Origin: CAZICM01 sp964537685
GTDB taxonomy: Bacteria; Myxococcota_A; Polyangia; Polyangiales; Polyangiaceae
DNA length: 64,000 nucleotides
NCBI GenBank assembly: GCA_964537685.1
Contig: CAZICM010000013.1
Span: forward strand, 62,001-126,000
Direction of reading: 5' to 3'
Below, in pieces: positions 1 through 7,878 of the stretch (the first letter of the stretch is position 1; each line of letters begins with the position of its first letter). The translations under genes were made by a program, and so were the position numbers. A model generated the notes under the pieces. That model did no database searches. It was not told where the DNA came from and was given only the letters and a program-made list of their open reading frames with translations.

Positions 1-457
1 TAAAAAGTGCGTCGCCCCGGAATTCTTAAATGGGCTCGGCCCCACCTTCTCCACATCGCATCGACCTCCTTCCTTGACTTGAGCCACCGCTTGCACAGGT
101 GCCTGAACACCCCCACAACCCCCCAGCCAAATCAGCGCCGAACACAGCCCATATCGATAATCCCACATCGCCCACCTTCCACCTTCAGCATGCAAGTTCC
201 TGCATATTGCAAACCCTTGCACGCAATCATTTGCATGCACCGCTCAAATCCCCGCACAATCAAAACCCAAACGCCTTCCTCCCCATGCACAGCAACTCCT
301 ATACCGCACACCCAACAACGACCGCAAGCCTTCGCACAAAAAAACAAAGCCCATCTCTCCTACGGGCAAAAGCGGAAGCGCCGCGCGAGGGGTGAGCGGC
401 GCGACGCTCATGCACATTGAAACAAGGCCCTAAACAACCTGCTTTCACTTATCGCTA
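1..457. other. Leading stretch without a supported gene
   Basis: Open frames exist here on both strands, but their translations are Pro/Thr/His/Arg-rich or Cys/Val-rich with no domain-like pattern, and none has a credible ribosome binding site. I see no gene. Two sequence features stand out: six TGCA tetramers clustered at 191-239, and a 7-bp GC-rich inverted repeat (378-384 with 396-402) that has no following T run. Confidence 0.5.
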
Positions 458-1093
458 TTGCCTTCCCTCCTCATCGATGCTCTACTGCTCCCCGTGCAGC
501 CCAACCCCACCCCCCTCTTCGAAATCGCCTACCAATACTACCCCCGCCGCCTCTCCGCCGAGCAGCCCGCCTACAAAAAATCCAAAGAATATCAACGCAG
601 ACGCAAAGCCTGCCGCCTCAGCCCCCACATCCTCAAACCCTGGCGCGCCATGCTTTTGCGCCTAGCCCAACATTTCCCCCATGAGCAAATGATCGATGAT
701 ACACGCTTTTTCTTGGAGTCCGACGACCATCCCCCACCTTCCCTTTCAGGTGCGATTCTCTTCGCCCAAGTACCCCACCTACACAGCCATTCCATCGAGT
801 TTTGCGTGAGCTTGCTTTCGCCCTATTATAAAATTCAAAGCCGCCTCGTCACCGATGACATTCAACCCCACGACCCCCAAACGAAGCCCCAAAAAAGCCT
901 GGTCCGCCTAGAACTTTCGCCCGGCGAGCAGCCTTACGGAACACAAATCGCCCACGAAATCGAAACGGCTTATGCCGGCTATACCCCGATGCCTCCCGAA
1001 TTGGGAACACTCATCGTACCAGAACTCGCAAGCTTTGGAGGCCGCTTGGGCCAAGTCAGCATCTATGATTGCCTCTTGTCTCCCATCGCGTGA
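458..1093 (+). CDS. Hypothetical protein, 211 aa, TTG start
   Basis: I do not recognise the family. The protein has no signal peptide or membrane span. It has a basic N-terminal third (Arg/Lys cluster near residues 40-50) and a mixed alpha/beta middle and C-terminus with aromatic and His-rich segments, consistent with a soluble globular protein. No in-frame ATG lies near the 5' end: TTG at 458 or GTG at 497 are the possible starts, so the N-terminus is uncertain. It is followed 62 bp later by a DUF6922-like gene on the same strand; small proteins of this sort next to each other can be toxin/immunity or antitoxin-type pairs, but nothing in the sequence proves that. Confidence 0.5.
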   Translation: MPSLLIDALLLPVQPNPTPLFEIAYQYYPRRLSAEQPAYKKSKEYQRRRKACRLSPHILKPWRAMLLRLAQHFPHEQMIDDTRFFLESDDHPPPSLSGAILFAQVPHLHSHSIEFCVSLLSPYYKIQSRLVTDDIQPHDPQTKPQKSLVRLELSPGEQPYGTQIAHEIETAYAGYTPMPPELGTLIVPELASFGGRLGQVSIYDCLLSPIA

Positions 1094-1155
1094 ATTGAAC
1101 AACACAAAAAAACCATTGCCTTCGCCCTCCCAACCTTATATCTTCCCCTCCGTTC

Positions 1156-1461
1156 ATGGCACAGATACCAAAGCCCTACCACTGGCTATTCTGGGACACC
1201 GATGCCCGCAAACTCGACACAAAACAGGCCCAAAACTATATCCTCCCCAGGGTTCTCGAATTCGGCAGACTCGAAGAAGTACGCTGGATCATCGCAACCT
1301 ACGGACTCGATACCATCCACGCCTTCTTAAGGGATGTCGGCCATCCAGAACTCAGCCCGCGCACACTGGCCTTTTGGCGCGCGGTTTTTAAAGCACAGGA
1401 CGAAACATGGGCAAGTCCACCGGCCTTTCGAAAGAGCAGCGCCGCACCCTGGATCGATTAA
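1156..1461 (+). CDS. DUF6922-like small protein
   Basis: The 101-residue protein matches the pattern I know from DUF6922 proteins: an N-terminal FWD motif, a middle helix reading VLEFGRLEEVRWIIATYG, and a C-terminal LSPRTLAFWRAVF motif. In other genomes this small helical family often sits beside nucleotidyltransferase (AbiEii-like) genes and behaves like an antitoxin or DNA-binding partner; no such partner is visible here. The ATG at 1156 is the only reasonable start. Its stop codon overlaps by three bases the stop of a possible reverse-strand repeat-rich reading frame. The family call is from memory of the motif. Confidence 0.7.
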   Translation: MAQIPKPYHWLFWDTDARKLDTKQAQNYILPRVLEFGRLEEVRWIIATYGLDTIHAFLRDVGHPELSPRTLAFWRAVFKAQDETWASPPAFRKSSAAPWID

Positions 1462-2344
1462 GATGTTGAACTGAACCCCTCGCTGACACCACGCATCCGA
1501 TATTCGCCGTCAACCTTCACCTCCACTTTTCCACATGTCATCTTCCCGCCGTCAAGCTTCACCTCCACTTTTCCACATGTCATCTTCCCGCCGTTAAGCT
1601 TCACCGCCGCTTTTCCACTTGTCATCTTTCCGCCGTTAAGCTTCACCGCCACTTTTCCACATGTCAACTTTCCGCCNNNNNNNNNNNNNNNNNNNNNNNN
1701 NNNNNNNNNNNNNNNNNNNNNNNNNNNNNNNNNNNNNNNNNNNNNNNNNNNNNNNNNNNNNNNNNNNNNNNNNNNNGTCAACCTTCACCGCCGCTTTCCC
1801 ACATGTCAACTTTCCGCCGTCAACCTTCACCGCCGCTTTCCCACATGTCAACTTTCCGCCGTCAACCTTCACCTCCACTTTTCCACATGTCATCTTCCCG
1901 CCGTCAACCTTCACCGCCGCTCTCCCACATGTCAACTTTCCGCCGTCAACCTTCACCGCCGCTCTCCCGCATGCCAACTTCCCGACGTCACGCTTCACCG
2001 ACACCTCACCGGTCCCCTGCCACCTGAAAACNNNNNNNNNNNNNNNNNNNNNNNNNNNNNNNNNNNNNNNNNNNNNNNNNNNNNNNNNNNNNNNNNNNNN
2101 NNNNNNNNNNNNNNNNNNNNNNNNNNNNNNNACGCTTTACCGACACCTCACCGGTCCCCTGCCACCTGAAAACACGCTTTACCGACACCTCACCGGTCCC
2201 CTGCCACCTGAAAACACGCTTTACCGACCCCCTCGCAAAAAAAAACTCGCCATCAAAAAAAATTTTGATTCGTTTATATTTCCTCTCGTCTAACGCGCGT
2301 GGGTGAAGCAAAAGCGTCCTGTTTTTGCTTCGCTGTACAGTCAA
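1458..2344 (-). CDS. Possible repeat-protein gene spanning both 42-bp arrays (gapped)
   Basis: On the minus strand one continuous frame can be followed, apart from the two gaps, from a TTG at 2344 through the VFRWQGTGEVSVKR units, across the junction at 1987-1990 into the GGKLTCGKAAVKVD units, and on to a unique tail (GEYRMRGVSEGFSSTS) and a TAA at 1458-1460. A stop-free, in-phase change between two repeat families supports translation; such 14-residue Gly/Lys/Val units would suit a beta-solenoid or fibrous surface protein. Against it: no ATG start or RBS, an AT-rich 5' end that overlaps the upstream region of the next gene, and an open opposite strand. It could be a non-coding minisatellite. 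Confidence 0.3.
1509..1986. repeat. 42-bp tandem repeat array A (interrupted by gap)
   Basis: Head-to-tail 42-bp units begin at 1509, 1551, 1593 and 1635, then, after a 100-N gap, at 1777, 1819, 1861, 1903 and 1945. Units differ by a few substitutions and no indels. Read on the minus strand the unit is open and encodes a 14-residue repeat, typically GGKLTCGKAAVKVD, with L/M, A/V/E and V/L exchanges. The plus strand is open as well, so coding is not proven. Copy number is unknown because of the gap. Confidence 0.95.
1677..1776. other. Assembly gap (100 N)
   Basis: Exactly 100 N inside array A: a scaffold placeholder of arbitrary length. Because 100 is not a multiple of 3, reading frames do not carry across it correctly. 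Confidence 1.
1990..2236. repeat. 42-bp tandem repeat array B (interrupted by gap)
   Basis: Units start at 1990, 2132 and 2174, with a partial unit at 2216; a 100-N gap covers 2032-2131. The intact units are nearly identical. The sequence differs from array A, but the period is the same (42 bp), and the minus-strand reading VFRWQGTGEVSVKR runs without a frame change into the 14-residue units of array A. The shared GxVxVK core suggests that both arrays descend from one ancestral unit. Confidence 0.95.
2032..2131. other. Assembly gap (100 N)
   Basis: Exactly 100 N inside array B, again a placeholder within a tandem repeat. Confidence 1.
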
Positions 2345-2377
2345 TGGCTCAACTCTTCCTCTTGGAGGTTGTTTCGT

Positions 2378-3280
2378 ATGGCAAATTCAATTCGTACCCT
2401 CAGCACCGAAATTTCACCTGAACTCCTGCGCAAAGAAATCTTGCACACCCTCAATTCCACAAAAACAGATGCCCGCCATCCCACCCATCTCGCCGCTTTC
2501 CAAAATCTGGAAACCGAATGGTGGACCGTTCACAAGCAGTCTATTCTACTCCGCGATGCCGTCCTCGCCTGTACCCTCGATGCCGAGCTGGCCGATGCCG
2601 TCTTAAATGATGGCTCCGATGAAGTGGCCATCCGTCTCGATAAAGCCCTGGATGGTAATCGAAAGCATCCCGTGTTTGTTCAGCATTTTGGCGACAAAAG
2701 ACCCAGCACCTTTAAGCGTCCTATCTTGGGGGCTCAGCTTGAGACCATGGAAAGCTGGCCCGTCTCCTTGGCCGCCCTTCCTTATCCCACGCTCAATTCT
2801 TATGCCCCCGTGATTGCCGCCGCCGTCAATACCGCAAAGGCCAAACGCGATCAGTTAAAGCAGGCCGTTGCCGCTGAAGAGGTGTTTTATGTGAGCGGCG
2901 ACTATAAAAAACTGGTCGATAAAGTTAATGCCGCCCGAGGGGCCTTGCTGGGCGATGCCGCGGAGTATGCATACCATCACCCCGAAGAATCTTTGCCCAA
3001 GGACTATGCGGCATCGTTCTTTTTGAGGGCGGAGCGGGAACGGGAGCGCGGCGTGGCCGAATTGGACAGGGATATCGAGGCATTGGAAGGCAAGCTCTCG
3101 AAGCTGAAAGAGAAGCGGCAAGCCTTGGTAGAAACGGAAGGATTAACGGCGGAACAGCGCTTACAGGCGGAGAAGCAGGCCAAGCTTGCTCAATTGGCCG
3201 AGGCGCAGAAACAGGCGAAGGCGGCAGAGGCGGCGATGCAAGCGCTTCAGGCGGAACTGGCTGCGATGAGCGGGGGATGA
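2378..3280 (+). CDS. Hypothetical protein with C-terminal coiled coil, 300 aa
   Basis: The start at 2378 is preceded by a good Shine-Dalgarno (TTGGAGG, 2362-2368), which rules out a longer in-frame start at 2303. The protein is soluble, mostly helical, and has no signal peptide. Roughly its last 90 residues (starting near 210) are Glu/Lys/Ala/Gln-rich with heptad-like spacing, predicting a long coiled coil. I do not recognise a named family. The gene ends inside the convergent Uma2-type nuclease gene (34-bp tail-to-tail overlap), so both are probably transcribed from outside promoters towards each other. A structural or scaffold role is possible but not shown. Confidence 0.8.
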   Translation: MANSIRTLSTEISPELLRKEILHTLNSTKTDARHPTHLAAFQNLETEWWTVHKQSILLRDAVLACTLDAELADAVLNDGSDEVAIRLDKALDGNRKHPVFVQHFGDKRPSTFKRPILGAQLETMESWPVSLAALPYPTLNSYAPVIAAAVNTAKAKRDQLKQAVAAEEVFYVSGDYKKLVDKVNAARGALLGDAAEYAYHHPEESLPKDYAASFFLRAERERERGVAELDRDIEALEGKLSKLKEKRQALVETEGLTAEQRLQAEKQAKLAQLAEAQKQAKAAEAAMQALQAELAAMSGG

Positions 3281-4104
3281 GGGATCTCCAAATCCTCCAC
3301 CCGCTCTACCTTCCACGCCCGCTTGAGCAGCACCTTTAGCTCCTCCATCGGCAGCGTTTGAATATACGCTTCCAACGCCTTTGGAAGCGAACCAAAACGC
3401 TCCTCAATCACTTCCTTTAAATCTTGAATGCGGGCCAGCCGGAGCCCTTCTTCCCGGCCTTTTTGGCGCTCTTTCTTCAATCGCGTCACCAGCGCTCTGT
3501 TGTTCTTTACAAGCAGCGCCCGATAAATCTCGTCTTCTCCCTCCGCCATGTCCAACAGCGCTTTTACCTTGATCGGTTTCACCAGCGCTTGGTCTTTGAT
3601 TTTGTCTTTGGGATCTAGCTTTTCAAAACATCCGCTCTCCGCGTTCCATTCGCCAACCCACCTCTCCTTTACAAAGATCGCAAAGATCCGCCGAACACCC
3701 CGCTCCGACAAGTCAAAGGCCCGCTCTTCAATCGACCGACGGCTTTGCGTGTTCACCACTTCAAACGCCAGCTCTTCCAAATACCGGTCGCCCGTCGCAG
3801 GATCGATACCCTTGCGCCGAATCGACGCATCCACCGCAAAATCGCTCCCCTCGTTCAACCGCGTCATCATTTCAACCGAGCTTTGATACTCCGGCTTCGA
3901 ATGCGTACAAATCAAGCTCGCAACATGCGCCTGCTCATCCGCGTGCGGCGGATCGCCCGGATCTATCGCCATGAGCTTTCCGCGCACCACTTCCTCGCGC
4001 GTGCTCTCAGGCAAGATTAAATGCTCGCTTACCCTTGGAAATGAACCCTTTTCATAACCATCTCGCATGCCAATGTCTCTAGCACGATCAAAATGCGATC
4101 GCAA
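3247..4104 (-). CDS. Uma2-like PD-(D/E)XK nuclease family protein
   Basis: The protein resembles the large Uma2/PD-(D/E)XK family abundant in Myxococcota. The probable nuclease core is SDFAVDASIRRK followed by the LEELAFEVVNTQS strand, which supplies the acidic residues; a GVRRIFAIFV strand and an ALVKPIKVKALL segment follow. The C-terminus (EERFGSLPKALEAYI) looks like the helical tail also found in DUF4351-type proteins. The cellular role of the family is unclear; mobile-element or repair functions are usually guessed. The frame opens with TTG at 4104 or ATG at 4068. Just upstream an ATG at 4120 followed by a run of eight A is out of frame by one base and would be in frame with seven. Confidence 0.75.
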   Translation of the reverse strand: MRSHFDRARDIGMRDGYEKGSFPRVSEHLILPESTREEVVRGKLMAIDPGDPPHADEQAHVASLICTHSKPEYQSSVEMMTRLNEGSDFAVDASIRRKGIDPATGDRYLEELAFEVVNTQSRRSIEERAFDLSERGVRRIFAIFVKERWVGEWNAESGCFEKLDPKDKIKDQALVKPIKVKALLDMAEGEDEIYRALLVKNNRALVTRLKKERQKGREEGLRLARIQDLKEVIEERFGSLPKALEAYIQTLPMEELKVLLKRAWKVERVEDLEIPHPPLIAASSA

Positions 4105-4232
4105 GATTTTTTTTACTCATCCGATCTATTTGTTTTATTTTATATCAAATTGTTGGCCAATTTAATCATTAACACATATTAATTCCCCAAAACCCCTTGC
4201 GCGCACGGCGTAGCCTCGCCTATTCTCCGTGA
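4105..4232. promoter_or_regulatory. AT-rich divergent promoter region
   Basis: This 128-bp stretch separates divergently transcribed genes and is strikingly AT-rich between about 4125 and 4190 compared with its surroundings, as expected for back-to-back promoters. I cannot assign -35/-10 elements with certainty. Confidence 0.45.
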
Positions 4233-5240
4233 ATGCCCTGGAACTTCCTCCCCTCAAATCTCGACCTCGATTCAGCCTGCATCTCCCTGGGTTTGCCCAA
4301 AAATACCAAGCTCCGTACGCTCAGCATCGCAGAGCTGTCCACCGGCCCTAAAGCCGATACCACCTGGCTTAAACTTACCCTGACCAAAACTTCCTTTGGT
4401 GTCGACTTCTATCCCAACCTCGATATCAAACTCCCCGGCCCCCTCGCCGATATGGGCTTGGGCGGCGCCGCTTATCATCTTCTCGATGGAACCATCAAAC
4501 CTAGGGTGTGGCGGGAATCCAAAATCGGTATCCCCGTCGGTATGGATACCGCTATCCAAGGCGCTAAGTCTTTTCTCCGCGATCTCGTCACCTCGACGCC
4601 GATGGCCATTCCCCCTTATGACCCTACAACCGACCCCGATTTAATCCTTACCGTCGAACAAATCCTCTCCAATCTCGAAGGCGGAGGCGGTGCCTCCATC
4701 GTCCGCAATATTAGCTTTTCCGCCCAGCTCCATACCCTGGATACCATTCTTCAAGAAACCCCCGAGGGAGGTGTCCGTATCGAGAAAGGCGCCGAATTGT
4801 ATCTTCAAGTCGATGTGCTCGGGACTCCAGCCGATGTGCGCGCCGCCCCTGTTATTGGTTCGGCCTTGATCGAGTGCTCGGCCATTATGCTTCGCCAAAA
4901 AGGCCAAGATCTGGCGTCCATCGCTAAAATTAAACTGTTGCCCGGAGCCGTGCTGGAGGTAAGCGATGTAAAACCCGTGGGCGCGCTGGGTACCGTGGCC
5001 GCCGTGGAATCGCTGATCCGGCTCTTTGGTGAGCTGACCCAGAAAGATCCCCGGTTGATGGACCCGGCCGCGCTGGAACCCAGTTTAATCAAAACAGGTG
5101 TGCAGCGGGAAATTGAAAGGTCGCTGAGCAAAACCCTGGTGGACTGGGTGGCTCAGAATCCGGTGGTGGGGAATGGTATCGATTTAAGAAAGGCGCTCGG
5201 TATCGAGCATTTGATGCCGAAAGGTCCGGCTATCGCTTAA
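4233..5240 (+). CDS. Hypothetical protein, 335 aa, convergent with the vault gene
   Basis: I recognise no family. The protein has no signal peptide or transmembrane span. It alternates beta-like segments (for example TWLKLTLTKTSFGVDFYP and AELYLQVDVLGTPADV) with short helices and a helical C-terminus, and is rich in Gly, Leu and Pro. It begins at an ATG, although no strong RBS is evident, and its stop lies four bases from the stop of the reverse-strand major vault protein homologue. The two are therefore tail to tail and not an operon, but the adjacency makes it a candidate to test for co-occurrence with bacterial vault proteins. Function unknown. Confidence 0.75.
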   Translation: MPWNFLPSNLDLDSACISLGLPKNTKLRTLSIAELSTGPKADTTWLKLTLTKTSFGVDFYPNLDIKLPGPLADMGLGGAAYHLLDGTIKPRVWRESKIGIPVGMDTAIQGAKSFLRDLVTSTPMAIPPYDPTTDPDLILTVEQILSNLEGGGGASIVRNISFSAQLHTLDTILQETPEGGVRIEKGAELYLQVDVLGTPADVRAAPVIGSALIECSAIMLRQKGQDLASIAKIKLLPGAVLEVSDVKPVGALGTVAAVESLIRLFGELTQKDPRLMDPAALEPSLIKTGVQREIERSLSKTLVDWVAQNPVVGNGIDLRKALGIEHLMPKGPAIA

Positions 5241-5244
5241 AAAC

Positions 5245-7755
5245 TTATTTCTTGGCGGGCGCGGACGCAGGAGGAAGCGCTCCCGCCGATGGATTTTTCT
5301 TGGCAATCAAATCCCCCAAGGCCGTGCCCGCAAGCAGCCGCCCAAGCACATCGGCCACGCTCTCTCCGCCCAAAATCGCTAGCGGCGCCATGCTTTGAGC
5401 CACTCTCTCCACCATCGCCCTATCGCTAAAGGATTGAAGCGCGGCAATCAAATCGGGCGATACCGCTCCGGCCTTGCCCACCACCGCCTGAACGTCCGCT
5501 TCCACTTCGCGAAGCCGCTGATCGAGCCGCTTGGCCAGCCCTTCGACTTCCAATTCCAAATTCGCCCGGCGCCTCTGCAAATCGAGCTCGTGAATCTCGG
5601 AAGCCGTCTTCTGCTCCAACAGCTCGGCCGCTTGCTTTTCCCGCCTCGCCTCCGCCTCGGCCTTTACCTGCAAGAGCGAAAGCTTGAGCGTCTCTTCCAC
5701 ATCCATCGATTTTAGCGCCGTTTCCTTGAGCTTGGTCTCCGACGTCAGCTCCAGCATCTGCTGTTTGGCCGATTCACTCTCCCGTAGCAGCAACACTTTG
5801 CGCTCTTCTGCCGCGATCGCCAAGGCTTGCCTTACCGCGTCCTGCTGCGCGCCGATTAAGAGCTCGGAAATCTCGCCATCCCCAATCGTTACATCCAATA
5901 CTTCCACATCGTAAACATGCATCCCGTTCTCTTCAAACAAACGGCCAGGACGCTTTCCATTCTCCCCCTGCGAACCCAGCACCACATCCCTTAAAACACC
6001 GGCCGAGTTGCTGTAGAACTCTTGAATCCCATACCGTTTCACCGCGCTCCGAATCAGCGAGCGCAGATGATCCGTCAAAAACTTCACGTAGTTTTCGACA
6101 TTAAACCACTTTTGTTTATCGCCCGTGAAATTGACCCGGTAGGACAAATGCAAATGCACCTGGCATAAATCCTTGGTCTCGGCATCGACCTTATCGCTGA
6201 CTTTGTTGTTCAATACCCGCAAATACACCGTGCGCATCAGCGTTTCATCGCTCTTGGGCGTGCCGGTCGAAAGCTCCATCCGCTGAAGCGTTTCATCGTA
6301 GGCCATCAAGTGCGTGTGAGGACCTTCGATCACCTTGCGCTCGCCGGTGCGGCTAACCACCAGAATCGAATATCCCGTCCATACATCGATCGCCACCGCG
6401 CCATCGTAACGGGTATTGAGCACAATGGTCCGGGGCTGTGTGTAGTTCTGGCTGCGCCTGAAGTCGTCGCCGGCCATCGCCTGCTTCGGCGCTTCCTCGG
6501 CCTTGGCCAGCTTGGCTTTTTCAAGCGATGCCTGCGATTTACCCGCCTCGGCCGGCACATAGTCGCGGTTTCCCTGCTCGGTTTGAAGCGCTCGCAAGCG
6601 GGCATTAATTTCCTGCGCCTCGCGGTTCCCGGGGAACCAAAGCTCCACCGTCCGCTCATCCAGCACCCGCCGCACAATCACTTCCTTGCGGGGATCGGGC
6701 AGGAAAATCGAAGGACCTTTGTGAAGCCGAATCTGCCCCGTATGCCGGTCGAGCACATAGCGCGCCTCGCCCGCGGGTATCGCAATCGCGTAGTGAATTT
6801 CTTGCTCGCCGTACTTCACAACCGCGTGTTCGGTGCGGGGGAAGTAAATCATCTGCTCTTTGCCGGTAATAAACAGCTCGTCGCCGATCTTGTACTGGGT
6901 GCCGTTTTCTTCGTAGGGCGCGATGACTTTTACATAGATACCGCTGTTTTCGTTGAGCTCGACGGCGCGGAATTTTCTCATTCCGTTCTTCTCGACGAAG
7001 GTTTCGGTGGGCCTGGGGAAGACGACGGCGGGGCCGCGTATAAAGCGTTTGTTGCCATCTTCATCGAGCAAAATGCAGTATTCCAATCGCTCGAGCGTGA
7101 CGGCGGTGCGCACATATTCGCCGTTTTCATCGGGCACGACTTCAATGCCCGTGGGCGGAATATAAAAGGCGATTTCGGTTCCCTTGATGACCAAGAGCTT
7201 GCCCATGGTCAAATCGTCGGGTTTAAGCATTTCATCGCCGCCCCCGCCTTCCGGCCTGCTTTCATCGGCCGAGGATTGAGGCTTGATGACGGCGTTTTTA
7301 TAGTTGGTCTTGGCGGCGCCTTCATCGTAGACCCGCACGACCAGATAATGATTGGAGCGCAATTGATGCCCTTGAATCACACGCATCATCTGGCCGGGCC
7401 AGAGCGCGCAGGAAACGGGACCGGGCATATTGACTTTACGGCCGACGACAAGCTCGGGCAGATTGTTCAGAGCGCCGGTGCGGGGATGAGAGCCATCCTT
7501 GGCAGGATTTTTAAGGACCAGATACCAGCCTTCGGGCGCGACGGAGAAGACCTGAATGGCTTGCTCGAGCGTGCAGCGATCGAAACGCTTGCTTTGATAA
7601 TTAAACAAAACCGGCCTGTCGGTATTGGCGAGGCTGGTTTTGTGAGGGCCTACATAGACATTGATATTTCCTTTGGTTTCATCGGAAATAAAAGCGAATT
7701 CATTGGGAGCGAGAACCAAGTCGCGTTCTCGCCCGCGGTCGCGATCGTCACCCAT
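5245..7755 (-). CDS. Bacterial major vault protein (MVP) homologue
   Basis: The 836-residue protein is close to eukaryotic MVP in length (about 860-890) and in order of parts. Residues 1-485 form successive beta repeats with MVP-like phrases such as GIYVKVIAPYEENGTQYK and GPSIFLPDPRKEVIVRRV. Residues about 505-640 match the SPFH-like shoulder: a VYLRVL strand, HLHLSYRVNFTGD, then a helix and EENGMHVYDVEVLDV. Residues 640-745 are a long Glu/Lys/Ala coiled coil equivalent to the cap helix, followed by a short hydrophobic cap-ring segment (DLIAALQSFSDRA). MVP alone assembles vault shells in eukaryotes; by inference this protein could form a large cytoplasmic barrel. No signal peptide. An RBS (GAGGAGAT) precedes the ATG. 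Bacterial homologues have been noted before, but no function is established. Confidence 0.93.
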   Translation of the reverse strand: MGDDRDRGRERDLVLAPNEFAFISDETKGNINVYVGPHKTSLANTDRPVLFNYQSKRFDRCTLEQAIQVFSVAPEGWYLVLKNPAKDGSHPRTGALNNLPELVVGRKVNMPGPVSCALWPGQMMRVIQGHQLRSNHYLVVRVYDEGAAKTNYKNAVIKPQSSADESRPEGGGGDEMLKPDDLTMGKLLVIKGTEIAFYIPPTGIEVVPDENGEYVRTAVTLERLEYCILLDEDGNKRFIRGPAVVFPRPTETFVEKNGMRKFRAVELNENSGIYVKVIAPYEENGTQYKIGDELFITGKEQMIYFPRTEHAVVKYGEQEIHYAIAIPAGEARYVLDRHTGQIRLHKGPSIFLPDPRKEVIVRRVLDERTVELWFPGNREAQEINARLRALQTEQGNRDYVPAEAGKSQASLEKAKLAKAEEAPKQAMAGDDFRRSQNYTQPRTIVLNTRYDGAVAIDVWTGYSILVVSRTGERKVIEGPHTHLMAYDETLQRMELSTGTPKSDETLMRTVYLRVLNNKVSDKVDAETKDLCQVHLHLSYRVNFTGDKQKWFNVENYVKFLTDHLRSLIRSAVKRYGIQEFYSNSAGVLRDVVLGSQGENGKRPGRLFEENGMHVYDVEVLDVTIGDGEISELLIGAQQDAVRQALAIAAEERKVLLLRESESAKQQMLELTSETKLKETALKSMDVEETLKLSLLQVKAEAEARREKQAAELLEQKTASEIHELDLQRRRANLELEVEGLAKRLDQRLREVEADVQAVVGKAGAVSPDLIAALQSFSDRAMVERVAQSMAPLAILGGESVADVLGRLLAGTALGDLIAKKNPSAGALPPASAPAKK

Positions 7756-7878
7756 TGTCGTATCTCCTCAAGCAGTGGACGGCGGACTATATAGGACAGA
7801 AGGCAGGCAAGGGAAGATGTTTTTGATCTTTGTTTTATTCGCTGGACATGTGGTTTTGGCTTCTGATAGTGTCGGTGA
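7756..7878. promoter_or_regulatory. Divergent intergenic region, vault gene / crotonase
   Basis: This 123-bp region lies between two genes transcribed outward. It contains the vault gene RBS and must hold promoters for both. No operator-like inverted repeat is obvious to me. Confidence 0.35.

Noticed and set aside
378..402. GC-rich inverted repeat as a terminator
   Set aside because: There is no T tract after the stem and no gene ending just before it.
7..420. Open frame of 137 codons at the start of the window
   Set aside because: Composition (Pro, Thr, His, Arg) and lack of RBS or domain pattern suggest non-coding DNA; overlapping frames are equally open.
1803..2027. Plus-strand repeat reading MSTFRRQPSPPLSH
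   Set aside because: The same 42-bp units are open on several frames; the plus-strand reading has no unique start region and gives low-complexity Ser/Pro/Arg repeats, so it is less convincing than the minus-strand reading.
1509..2236. CRISPR array
   Set aside because: Units abut without unique spacers and no cas genes are nearby; these are plain tandem repeats.
6310..7794. Long 494-codon open frame opposite the vault gene
   Set aside because: It is the antisense shadow of the strongly supported MVP homologue, with no domain pattern of its own.
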